DNA of 9,970 nt from JAJVID01 sp035714085. GTDB lineage: Bacteria > Acidobacteriota > Blastocatellia > RBC074. Of this stretch, positions 1 to 6,630 are shown piece after piece. How positions within the stretch are numbered: the first letter of the stretch is position 1; each line of letters starts with the position of its first letter. Position numbers and translations under genes: made by a program. Below the pieces are notes generated by a model. It did no database searches. It was given only the letters and a program-made list of their open reading frames with translations, and had not been told where the DNA came from. Location: contig DASTMP010000437.1 of assembly GCA_035714085.1 (NCBI GenBank), positions 1-9,970 on the forward strand, given 5' to 3'.

Positions 1-852
1 TAGATGGGCGTACTTCTTCTCAAAGTCCCAGACCTGCCGGAAGCCGATCATCTCGAGGAAATCGTTGAAGGCGTATAGCGGCGCCTCCACCGGCTTGTCT
101 TGCGCGTGCGAGGCATAGACGCTCGCCAGCGCTTGCGAAGCGGCAAGCAGCCCGGCGGTGGGGTAGAGGGCTACGGAGAATCCCATCTCTTTCAATCGAG
201 ATTGAGGCAGGATCGGGGTGCGGCCGCCATGGAGTTGGTTTGACACGAGCGGCGCGTCGAGCGACGAACCGATTTGCAGCATCTCCTCTTCCGACTCCGG
301 GCTTTCGATGAAGATAATGTCGGCGCCTGCCTTGGCATAAGCTTCGCCGCGGCGGAGCGCTTCGTCGAGGCCGAGAGACGTGCGCGCGTCGGTTCTAGCT
401 ACGATGAGGAAGTCTTTGGACGACCGGGAGTCGCAGGCGACCTTGATCTTGTTTACCATGTCCTCAGCCGGGATCACATTACGGTTCGGGGTGTGGCCAC
501 ACTTCTTCGGGGTTTCCTGATCTTCAAGCTGAATGGCGGCTGCCCCGGCTTTCTCGTAGCCGCGGACAGTGTGGCGCACGTTCAGCAGACCGCCATAGCC
601 CGTGTCGGCGTCTGCGATCAGCGGCTTGCGCACGGACTCGACTATCGCCCCCACACGGTCCACCATCTGGGAATAGGTAGCCAGACCCGCGTCGGGAAGC
701 CCCAAATAGGAGGCTACGATCCCGAAGCCGGTCATGTAGAGCGCCTTCGCTTCCGTGCGATCGGCCAACTTGGCCGAGACCATGTCGAACACGCCGGGGG
801 CGGCGATGAATTCCTTCGCCTCCAGCAGCGCCATCAAAGTGTTTGAAGCCAT
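1..852 (-). CDS. Isocitrate lyase/PEP mutase superfamily enzyme, C-terminus cut by window edge
   Basis: This is an open frame of 284 codons read leftwards from ATG at 852, with no stop before the window edge. The superfamily has (beta/alpha)8 barrel enzymes that make or break C-C or P-C bonds next to a carboxylate, using Mg2+. Visible hallmarks are the metal-binding loop ADADTGYGG (residues 80-88), the KKCGH loop with its catalytic-type Cys (116-120), and VARTDAR (151-157). The length suits the short branch of the family (oxaloacetate decarboxylase, 2-methylisocitrate lyase, carboxyphosphonoenolpyruvate mutase-like), not the longer true isocitrate lyases. Exact substrate cannot be read from sequence; no prp or phosphonate genes are visible beside it. 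The ATG is directly abutted by GAGGAGG with no spacer, which is unusual, and an in-frame TGA 36 bp upstream rules out a longer start. A second in-frame ATG lies at 834. Perhaps only a few residues are missing at the C-terminus. Confidence 0.9.
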   Translation of the reverse strand, partial: MASNTLMALLEAKEFIAAPGVFDMVSAKLADRTEAKALYMTGFGIVASYLGLPDAGLATYSQMVDRVGAIVESVRKPLIADADTGYGGLLNVRHTVRGYEKAGAAAIQLEDQETPKKCGHTPNRNVIPAEDMVNKIKVACDSRSSKDFLIVARTDARTSLGLDEALRRGEAYAKAGADIIFIESPESEEEMLQIGSSLDAPLVSNQLHGGRTPILPQSRLKEMGFSVALYPTAGLLAASQALASVYASHAQDKPVEAPLYAFNDFLEMIGFRQVWDFEKKYAHL

Positions 853-1353
853 CCTCCTCGAGAGAGCACACGCTGTGCCAGCTTCACGACTCGTTCATTG
901 CTACAGGGGTTGATCCCCAAGGCGATTTGTTTAAAGGACTCTGATGGACAGGAGTAAAACGTAACGTCCAAATGGAGTGCGCAAGGGGAGTACAAGGAAG
1001 GCGCCGGCCGAACTACCTAGTCGATTCGTGTGTCTGAATGTGTGGCTTCGGCAACGGTCTCAGCAGGCTTTAGCGTCTCCAATCTCTCTCCAGGATCACT
1101 GGCCGCGCACGCATGTTCATAAAGCGCAAACGAAGTGATCAAGGCACATGTCTTGCTCGAAGACATAAAGCAGGATGTGGAACGCGCCAAGAGCCGAACA
1201 GAATTGACCTAGGGCTTTTTGATTGATCTTTTTCTGAGATGGCGAGAGGAGTCAGGAATGCTCGGCTATCGCAATAGTTCACTGGTATTCGAATAGCGAA
1301 CATGAACACTGGCGATAATGAAAAACGACGAAGGAGAAGGTACGAATGAGAGA
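853..1353. other. Intergenic region between divergent genes
   Basis: About 500 bp separate the left-pointing lyase gene from the right-pointing Usp/CBS gene, so both promoters should lie here. I found no convincing -35/-10 pair: TTGACC at 1204-1209 has no good -10 partner. A short plus-strand open stretch at 1120-1209 reads like ordinary protein but has no credible start or ribosome binding site, so it may be a gene remnant. No tRNA, terminator or long repeat was seen. Confidence 0.5.
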
Positions 1354-2730
1354 ATGAAAATTGTAATTGGTTATGACGGGTCGGAGCATGCGGACGCGGC
1401 TTTGGATGATTTGCGCCGGGCGGGGCTGCCGCACGATGCGGAAGTATTAATCATCTCGGTAGCGGAGGTCGCGATGCCGCCGCTGTCGGTTTCTGGGATC
1501 GCCGGGAACGGGCTCGATCCAGAGCGCATGGCGTCAGCCCTTACATACGCATCGAACGCGATCGCACAGGCGAAAGAATGCGCGCGCCTGGGAGGCGAGC
1601 GCATCAAGTCGAGTTTTCCTGAATGGGATGTGAATGTCGAGTATCCGGTGGGTGATCCGGCGGACACGCTGATGGATCTGGCGACAAAATGGGGGACGGA
1701 TTTGATCGTCGTCGGCTCGCAGGGTCGCTCAGCGATCGGTCGGCTCATCCTTGGCAGCGTGTCACGAAAGATCGTGACCGAAGCGCGCTGCTCCGTGCGT
1801 GTGGCGCGAGCAACTATCACGAAAGGTGATCGGCCTGCGCGGATCATTATCGGCATGGACGGATCGTCTTTCGCCAGTGCGGCCGTTGACGTCGTGACGG
1901 CGCGCCACTGGCCTGCCGGCGTCGAAGCTCGGATTGTCACCGTAACCAAACCTTTTCACATGTACGGAGAACCGCCTGCGATACAAATGAGTCGCGCGCG
2001 AGTCATTCAGGACGCGGCGATGGCGGAAATATCTGAAGCGGGGTTGGCCGTCTCATCAAAGATAATAAAAGGTGATCCGAAGCGAGCGCTGACTGAGGAG
2101 GCCGACGCTTGGGGCGCGAATTGCATCTTCATCGGTTCAAGGGGCCTGAACGGCGCGCTGCAAAGATTCTTCCTCGGGAGTGTTTCGACAGGGGTTGTGA
2201 CCAATGCGTCGTGCTCGGTCGAGGTCGTACGTTTGGCGGAACGTTCAGTGGAGCGTCCTACGGAAGAAGAAGGAGTAGGCAAGATAAAGGTCATTGACGT
2301 CATGACTAAAGGCGTGATCGCTGTTCGCGCTGACACCCCCCTTCAAGAGATCGCCCGATTGCTCAAAGAACATCGCATCGGCGGGGCGCCGGTCATAGAC
2401 AGCAAGGGCGAAGTAATCGGCATAGTCAGCGATTGCGATCTTTTTCTGAAACAGAAAAGAGTTCGTCGTCTGGGAATACATGCGCCGGCGATATTCGACC
2501 AGTTTATCGAGCCGGAGAATATCGTCGAAATTTACGAGAAAGCCCGCCGCCTTACAGCCGCCGACGTGATGACCAAAGCGGTCGCTACGGTCGACCCGCA
2601 GGATGAGGTCGGTCAGGCGGCCGAAACGATGATGCGGGATGGTCTTCGCCGCGTCCCCGTCACGCATGACGGCAAGCTTGTGGGCATCATTAGCCGCTCT
2701 GACGTCATACATCTTCTTGCGCCTTCTTAA
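1354..2730 (+). CDS. Tandem universal stress protein with C-terminal CBS pair (Usp-Usp-CBS-CBS)
   Basis: A predicted soluble protein of 458 residues with four domains. Usp domain 1 (about 1-153) opens with MKIVIGYDGS and has the ATP-binding pattern G-SQ-G-x9-G-S at 121-135. Usp domain 2 (about 162-293) restarts with ARIIIGMDGS and has G-SR-G-x10-G-S at 261-276, one residue longer than the usual x9 spacing. Two CBS motifs follow: VIDVMTKGV to IVSDCDLF (313-364) and AADVMTKAV to IISRSDVIHLL (402-455). Usp proteins of the ATP-binding class and CBS (Bateman) pairs both bind adenine nucleotides, so this looks like an energy-charge sensor; the target is unknown. I chose ATG 1354 because MKIVIGYDGS is the normal Usp N-terminus. 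ATG 1318 is in frame and would add 12 unlikely residues. AAGGAG at 1331-1336 is too far from 1354 (17 nt) but suits a tiny ORF at 1346 that overlaps this start. It is followed 86 bp later by the DUF1269 gene, probably co-transcribed. Confidence 0.92.
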   Translation: MKIVIGYDGSEHADAALDDLRRAGLPHDAEVLIISVAEVAMPPLSVSGIAGNGLDPERMASALTYASNAIAQAKECARLGGERIKSSFPEWDVNVEYPVGDPADTLMDLATKWGTDLIVVGSQGRSAIGRLILGSVSRKIVTEARCSVRVARATITKGDRPARIIIGMDGSSFASAAVDVVTARHWPAGVEARIVTVTKPFHMYGEPPAIQMSRARVIQDAAMAEISEAGLAVSSKIIKGDPKRALTEEADAWGANCIFIGSRGLNGALQRFFLGSVSTGVVTNASCSVEVVRLAERSVERPTEEEGVGKIKVIDVMTKGVIAVRADTPLQEIARLLKEHRIGGAPVIDSKGEVIGIVSDCDLFLKQKRVRRLGIHAPAIFDQFIEPENIVEIYEKARRLTAADVMTKAVATVDPQDEVGQAAETMMRDGLRRVPVTHDGKLVGIISRSDVIHLLAPS

Positions 2731-2816
2731 TTGATCTTTCACCCGAGGTGATGTGAAGGATTGCATTTTTCGAGACAGGCTTGGGCAAATAATCATTTAA
2801 GGAGGATATATAAGTT

Positions 2817-3320
2817 ATGACAACTCTATCAGTATTGGAATTCAACAGCGCTGACGGCGCCGACCAGGCGCTCCGGATTCTGCAACGGCTGCAGCAGCAA
2901 CAACTGATCAAAATGGTGGATGCGGCTGTGGTCACCTGGCCGCAGGACAGCAAAGGGCCGAAGACAAGGCAGTTGGTTAGCACAGCGCGCGCAGGCGCTC
3001 TTGGCGGCGCATTCTGGGGTCTCCTCATCGGCTTGATCCTCTTCGTCCCGCTGCTGGGTCTTGCAGTTGGCGCAGCGACCGGTGCGGTAACCGGCGCGCT
3101 TAAAGACTTCGGCATTGACGACAATTTCATCAAGCAGATACGCGACAAGGTTAAGCCGGGGACGTCGGCGCTCTTCCTCATGACGGCGCATGCCGTCGTG
3201 GACAGGGTGGTTGCTGAACTCAAGAGCTTGAACCCTGAGCTAATCACATCGAACCTTTCCGACGAACAGGAATCCCGTCTTCGTGAACTCTTTGCTGAAG
3301 GTCAGATGACCACGGCATAA
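2817..3320 (+). CDS. DUF1269 domain membrane protein
   Basis: A 167-residue protein that matches the DUF1269 family in layout. There is a short N-terminal alpha/beta region (TTLSVLEFNSADGADQAL, then a Gln-rich helix). A glycine-zipper hydrophobic hairpin follows at about 58-100 (ARAGALGGAFWGLLIGLIL, then GLAVGAATGAVTGAL). The C-terminal part (DFGIDDNFIKQIRDKVKPGTSALFLM and beyond) is the typical family tail. It likely sits in or on the inner membrane. Biochemical function is unknown; family members are often found near stress genes. The start is well supported by AAGGAGG at 2799-2805, 11 nt before ATG 2817. It is the second gene after the Usp/CBS gene and is followed by a strong terminator, so the two probably form a unit. 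Confidence 0.9.
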   Translation: MTTLSVLEFNSADGADQALRILQRLQQQQLIKMVDAAVVTWPQDSKGPKTRQLVSTARAGALGGAFWGLLIGLILFVPLLGLAVGAATGAVTGALKDFGIDDNFIKQIRDKVKPGTSALFLMTAHAVVDRVVAELKSLNPELITSNLSDEQESRLRELFAEGQMTTA

Positions 3321-3350
3321 AGCCGGGATCGGAGCCGCAGACTGTGTTTG

Positions 3351-3391
3351 AGCGCCTCGGCCCCAGCAGGAGCCGAGGCGCTGTCATTTTT
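3351..3391 (+). terminator. Rho-independent terminator after the DUF1269 gene
   Basis: A perfect 11-bp GC-rich stem (3351-3361 pairs with 3372-3382) with a 10-nt loop is followed by TTTTT at 3387-3391. It lies 30 bp after the DUF1269 stop codon and points rightward, ending the Usp/CBS-DUF1269 transcript. The T tract starts 4 nt after the stem, slightly late but still typical. Confidence 0.88.
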
Positions 3392-3609
3392 AGTCCCTAC
3401 ATCTGATCAGCCTGTAACCTGCAAGGACGAGAAGCGCCGTAGCTGTTTCAACGTCCCCAATTGAATCGCGCGTCGGCGCCTTCGACGCGCACATCCACCC
3501 TTCCGCCAGGATTAAACCCTGGCGCCGTGATAGATGTTCGTGTCGTCGTCCAAAAGTGGACGCTGCAAGACTCTTGCCACCCCCCGATTGCCTTACACGA
3601 TGTTTATGA

Positions 3610-4137
3610 TCAGGGCTCCTTGCTTGATTTAGTCAATGGAACAGGCGCCATTCGCAGGCGTTTCCTGATAGGTTTGCCTCGTACGCGTTGCAAAGTCCGG
3701 CGCATGGCTCGCTCGGCGCCCGCAAGGGCGCCGCCAACCGCGGTATCCAGAGAGACGTCTTGCTTCTCGTAAACAACACTCGGGAGATTTCTAAGGACAA
3801 CTTTTATCCGGCACACATGATCGACGCCGCCACGTGGGCCATTCACATCTTCCAGACGCACGCTCGTGCGCTCGATAGATTTCGCAAATTTCCTGAATTT
3901 CCTGTCGAGCTTTCGCCGGATGGACGTCCGGGTGTTCTCGTTGAGATAGATTCCCAAAGCTCGGATGTGGGCTTGAACCGGCAGCTCGCGCGTCCGCGCG
4001 GATTTTCCCCTGGGCGTCTTCGGGGATCGGCCTGCGGAGACGTCTCGTTCTTTGCCCCCTTGCGTACGGGCCCGTCCGCGCCGCGTCCCGGCTCTCTTGT
4101 TCTCTCTGGATGGTCTGATTCTGGCTCTAGTAGTCAT
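3610..4137 (-). CDS. HPF/RaiA family ribosome-associated protein with long basic N-terminal tail
   Basis: A 175-residue protein. Residues about 52-154 match the hibernation-promoting factor/RaiA (sigma-54 modulation) fold. Signs are an opening strand VQAHIRALGI, a basic helix with RRKLDRKFRKFAKSI, then the diagnostic VRLEDVNGPRGGVDHVCRI (93-111) and the last helix ending RAMRRTLQRVRG. Such proteins bind the 30S decoding region and idle or dimerise ribosomes in stationary phase. Unlike ordinary short HPF, it carries about 50 residues ahead of the domain, rich in Arg, Lys, Ser and Pro with SPK-type motifs, and a basic C-terminal tail. The ATG at 4137 lies inside the end of the cyanophycinase gene (11-bp overlap), so translation is probably coupled. 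A truncated second copy at 8148-8432 conserves the tail and this start, which supports the start choice. A diverged HPF-like role is likely; ribosome binding is inferred. Confidence 0.88.
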   Translation of the reverse strand: MTTRARIRPSRENKRAGTRRGRARTQGGKERDVSAGRSPKTPRGKSARTRELPVQAHIRALGIYLNENTRTSIRRKLDRKFRKFAKSIERTSVRLEDVNGPRGGVDHVCRIKVVLRNLPSVVYEKQDVSLDTAVGGALAGAERAMRRTLQRVRGKPIRKRLRMAPVPLTKSSKEP

Positions 4138-5119
4138 AATTTTGCGACCTCGCTTGGCGTGCGCCTTTCAGAAGTTGCGACTCCGCATCTAAATACTCGA
4201 CGTCTGCCCTGGTGTGCGCCGGATGGCGCGAGTGTATATTGAAGCTGTCGCCGCTGCTAAGCGTGTGAAGCTTAGCGCCGAAGACCGACATGGCGCGGTT
4301 GAATGAAACCTCCGAGATGTTCGTGTAACTGAGGTCGTGGCCGTCGACGATGTAGACCGCGCCCGAGCCGACCGCGTGAAAGGTCCCATCGCTTTCCACC
4401 ACGACCGCCGTGTCCTCGTCAATGCCTATTCCGAGCATACGCGGGTTCTCGGCGACGGCGCCGAGCAATCGTCTGATCCGTCCGCGTTCGGAGAAGTGCT
4501 GGTCAATGATCATGTTCTCCGCCAGCCCTAGTCCCGGCGTCATATGTATGTCGCTGAGCTTGCAGATTCCCTCGCTGGGGCTGCCGACCAGCATCATCTC
4601 TCCGAGCGCCGTCGCGCCGGCCGAGGTTCCGGCGATTATTCCGCCCCGCCTGTAAATCTCATCGATGCGCTCTAAAAGCGCCGTGCCTCCCAGGCGGGTC
4701 GTGATCCTGAGTTGATCACCGCCGGTGAAGAAAACCGCGGTCGCATCGGCGAGAACGTCCAGTCGAGGGTCTTCCAAAGATTCGTCGCGGTAGCCCATGC
4801 AGAGATGCTTGACGCGCTTCACGCCCATCGAGGTGAAGAGCGTGCGGTAGATTTCCCATACCTCTTCGGCGTATCCGGAAGCCAGCGTCGAGATCACCAG
4901 TTCGCCCGAACCGATCCGTTCAGCGATGTAGCTCAAAATGATCTTCGTGTCCTCTCTGTCTTCGGCGCCGCCGATGGCGATCAGGGAGCCGGCTGACCGC
5001 CCGCTCCCTCCATTCCCCTTTGGGTACTCCCCGCGCCCATTATTTTTCGCGGCTTTCCGTTCAGCCGAGCTATACCGGCCATTCTTTGCCTTTCGCCGGT
5101 CGTTATGATTTGCCGCCAT
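4127..5119 (-). CDS. cphB: Cyanophycinase (peptidase family S51)
   Basis: A 330-residue protein that should hydrolyse cyanophycin (multi-L-arginyl-poly-L-aspartate) to beta-Asp-Arg dipeptides in the cytoplasm. The core starts near SLIAIGGAEDR (45-55) and contains FTGGDQ (131-136), the nucleophile elbow GTSAGA with Ser166, DQHFSERGR with His208, and GIDEDTA with Glu235. The Ser-to-His (42) and Ser-to-Glu (69) spacings equal those of the Synechocystis CphB triad as I recall it (Ser132, His174, Glu201), so the active site looks intact. Residues 1-44 form an extra Lys/Asn/Gly-rich, probably disordered N-terminal extension. The start at 5119 is supported by CAGGAGA ending 10 nt upstream, and no other ATG lies before the core. 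No cyanophycin synthetase is in the window, so the polymer source is unknown. The 3' end overlaps the HPF-like gene, making a two-gene operon. Confidence 0.92.
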   Translation of the reverse strand: MAANHNDRRKAKNGRYSSAERKAAKNNGRGEYPKGNGGSGRSAGSLIAIGGAEDREDTKIILSYIAERIGSGELVISTLASGYAEEVWEIYRTLFTSMGVKRVKHLCMGYRDESLEDPRLDVLADATAVFFTGGDQLRITTRLGGTALLERIDEIYRRGGIIAGTSAGATALGEMMLVGSPSEGICKLSDIHMTPGLGLAENMIIDQHFSERGRIRRLLGAVAENPRMLGIGIDEDTAVVVESDGTFHAVGSGAVYIVDGHDLSYTNISEVSFNRAMSVFGAKLHTLSSGDSFNIHSRHPAHTRADVEYLDAESQLLKGARQARSQNYDY

Positions 5120-5278
5120 AAAGCGAAATTCTCCTGTCGCCGTGTGTCAGAAATTTCTCTCTTAAGACAAGCTATCCGTCGCGAACCACCGGTTTTCCCA
5201 ACGCGAAGACATGCGCGATCTCGAGTCACTTCGTCAATGAAGATCAGATCGTCGCGAATCGGCGATCGCGGCGGATGG

Positions 5279-5390
5279 TATGAATCAATCACCTCCACGT
5301 CATTCATAGCCGGACGCCGACGCCATTCTCAAAGCAGCCTTAATTGACAGAGCAATCGCGGCGCCAACTGGTTAATGCGCCAGCGGCGCC
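5279..5390. repeat. Duplicated block B, copy 1 (upstream of cphB)
   Basis: This stretch matches 8528-8640. By eye, 5331-5390 and 8581-8640 differ at 6 of 60 positions; the left half is less similar, with one indel, apart from an exact 13-base TATGAATCAATCA. Homology may begin earlier, near 5249 (ATCGTCGCG, also found at 8472). The + strand frame DAILKAALIDRAIAAPTG runs into a stop here, while copy 2 reads on as a glycine-zipper-like segment. Confidence 0.85.
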
Positions 5391-5456
5391 CCGGAGTTGG
5401 ACACTTTTGGCCTCTGAAAAAATAGCGCAACCACGCTCGGCTGATGGCGCCTTGCA

Positions 5457-5506
5457 ATTTGTTTAAGCGCGCCGCCCTGCAGCCGAAGCGGCGCGCTTAA
5501 ACAAAT
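5457..5506. repeat. Perfect 19-bp inverted repeat with 12-nt loop
   Basis: Positions 5457-5475 are the exact reverse complement of 5488-5506, around a 12-nt loop. The outer part of each arm is AT-rich (ATTTGTTTAA) and the inner part is GC-rich (GCGCGCCGC). It lies 228 bp upstream of the HdeD start and about 340 bp upstream of the cyanophycinase start. There is no T tract on either side, so it is not a standard intrinsic terminator. It could be a regulatory dyad, an RNA hairpin in a long leader, or a relic of a mobile repeat. Confidence 0.9.
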
Positions 5507-5733
5507 CGCGCCACACTTGTGTTACTTCTATTTTCAAAGACCGCTCATGTTGCTTAGGGCGCATTCCACGATGCTGACTCGGCATATCAATTGCCCCGCA
5601 ATCGATGGATGTCTGGAGACATCTCCTCGATGAATCGCCCGATGATGAAAGAGGTAGAAGCAAAAAAGGACAAACAGCTGTATCCCATCATCAGCCCAAT
5701 CTGAGGAATGAAAGACATGCGGAAGGGGGAGTT

Positions 5734-6315
5734 ATGTTCAATTTGATGACTCAAAACTGGTGGGCTATTGCGCTGCGCGGGCTGGTCGCCGTGCTGTTCG
5801 GAATCGCCACATTTATGTGGCCAGGCATCGCGTTATCGGTGTTGGCGCCGCTCTTCGGCGTGTATGCGATGATCAATGGAATCTTTGCCGTGATCGAGGC
5901 CTTCAGACGCGATGTCAGCCAGGAGCGTTGGCGCCCGCTGCTGTTTGAAGGCGCCGTCAGCATCGTGATAGGCGTCATGACATTCGCCTGGCCGGGGCTG
6001 ACCGTCAGGGGGCTGCTCTTCCTGATCGCGTTCTGGGCGATTATGACCGGCGTGTTTGAAATTATCACCGCCATCAGGCTGCGCCACGAAATCAGGGGTG
6101 AGTGGATGATGGCGCTGATCGCTATTCTTTCAATGGCGTTCGGATTATTGCTGTTGGCGTTTCCGGTAACCGGCGCGCTTTCGGTAATCTTGCTAATCAG
6201 GGCGTTCGTTTTCGCCATAGGCGCGCTGATGATCGCGCTTGCGTTCAAACTGAGGTCGCTGAGGCGTCCGGGCGGAGAGATCCCACCTGTTCGACACGCC
6301 GCGCCGAGTCACTGA
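5734..6315 (+). CDS. HdeD-family membrane protein (DUF308 type)
   Basis: A 193-residue, very hydrophobic protein. It has about six membrane segments in three pairs, each with the repeated pattern W/G..LFGI..F.WPG seen in HdeD relatives: NWWAIALRGLVAVLFGIATF, then SIVIGVMTFAWPGLTV, then LSMAFGLLLLAFPVTGAL. It ends in a short basic cytoplasmic tail. In E. coli HdeD takes part in acid resistance at high cell density; in other bacteria the role is unproven. I chose ATG 5734 because it begins the first membrane segment and has GGAAGGGGGA at 5721-5730. An in-frame ATG at 5605 would add 43 polar residues that do not fit the family. No downstream partner is seen. A 57-bp piece of this gene (6176-6232) recurs at 8641-8697. 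Confidence 0.88.
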   Translation: MFNLMTQNWWAIALRGLVAVLFGIATFMWPGIALSVLAPLFGVYAMINGIFAVIEAFRRDVSQERWRPLLFEGAVSIVIGVMTFAWPGLTVRGLLFLIAFWAIMTGVFEIITAIRLRHEIRGEWMMALIAILSMAFGLLLLAFPVTGALSVILLIRAFVFAIGALMIALAFKLRSLRRPGGEIPPVRHAAPSH

Positions 6316-6630
6316 AATGAAAATCCCATTCGCCGAGTGTGGGCTTTCGGGGGACCAATCCCGGCGCCGGCCGCGTGGAGATATTCTCGCGTTGGAGGCG
6401 ACATCGCCTATCTCCCCGAGGGTTTTCGAGGGCACAAGGGTTGCGTTAACCGAGATCGGAGTTGCCGACTGTGGGCGCGGTTCATATCCCCACGCGCCCA
6501 CAACTTAACGTATTAACACCCGTGATCATAATGAACCGATGCAGGATGATTCGGCCAACTCCCAAAAATACCTTCCGAACTACAATAAGACAGCAAGATG
6601 ACCGGAGCAGCCGGAGCAAGGCCCCGCGAT
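6316..6630. other. Intergenic region after the HdeD-family gene
   Basis: About 315 bp without a supported gene. It contains two similar short words (GCCGAGTGTGGGC near 6334 and GCCGACTGTGGGC near 6464) and a 10-bp inverted repeat at 6470-6502. There is no clear T-tailed terminator for either converging gene. Base composition shifts sharply to high GC at about 6600, where the Na/Pi transporter region starts. Confidence 0.5.
6470..6502. repeat. 10-bp inverted repeat
   Basis: TGTGGGCGCG at 6470-6479 pairs exactly with CGCGCCCACA at 6493-6502 across a 13-nt loop. No T tract follows on either strand. It sits between the converging HdeD and Na/Pi transporter genes and may act as a weak, factor-assisted transcription stop. 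Confidence 0.65.

Larger units (their letters stand above)
5120..5733. other. Divergent intergenic region between cphB and the HdeD-family gene
   Basis: About 610 bp carry the control regions for the left-pointing cyanophycinase-HPF pair and the right-pointing HdeD gene. It holds a block repeated at 8528-8640, a perfect 19-bp inverted repeat at 5457-5506, and a smaller dyad (GATGTCTGGAGACATC, 5608-5623). Reading frames here (for example 5605-5733 in frame with the HdeD gene, and 5120-5307 on the minus strand) lack family features and ribosome binding sites. I do not call them as genes. Confidence 0.55.

Noticed and set aside
919..932. Shared word GCGATTTGTTTAA between this site and the inverted repeat at 5488-5509
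   Set aside because: A 13-base match is close to chance expectation for a 10-kb window on both strands, and the flanks do not match.
1135..1209. Plus-strand open stretch from GTG 1135 before the Usp/CBS gene
   Set aside because: It reads like a plausible peptide but has no ribosome binding site, lies shortly after a stop codon, and is too short to assign.
3461..3609. Possible coding in the gap between DUF1269 and the HPF-like gene
   Set aside because: Short frames exist on both strands (minus-strand APGFNPGGRVDVRVEG looks protein-like), but none has a start with a ribosome binding site or a recognisable domain.
4981..5307. Minus-strand frame of 108 codons upstream of and overlapping cphB
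   Set aside because: Its right half overlaps the cyanophycinase start in another frame, it shows no family features, and the cphB frame has the proper ribosome binding site and conserved core.
5605..5733. Longer HdeD-family start at ATG 5605
   Set aside because: It would add 43 polar residues foreign to the family, while ATG 5734 has a strong ribosome binding site and begins the first membrane helix.
6478..6507. Resemblance to a type I-E CRISPR repeat (GGTTCAT, CCCCACGCGC)
   Set aside because: Only one unit is present, with a two-base insertion and a divergent 3' half. No second repeat lies about 61 bp away on either side and no cas genes are visible.
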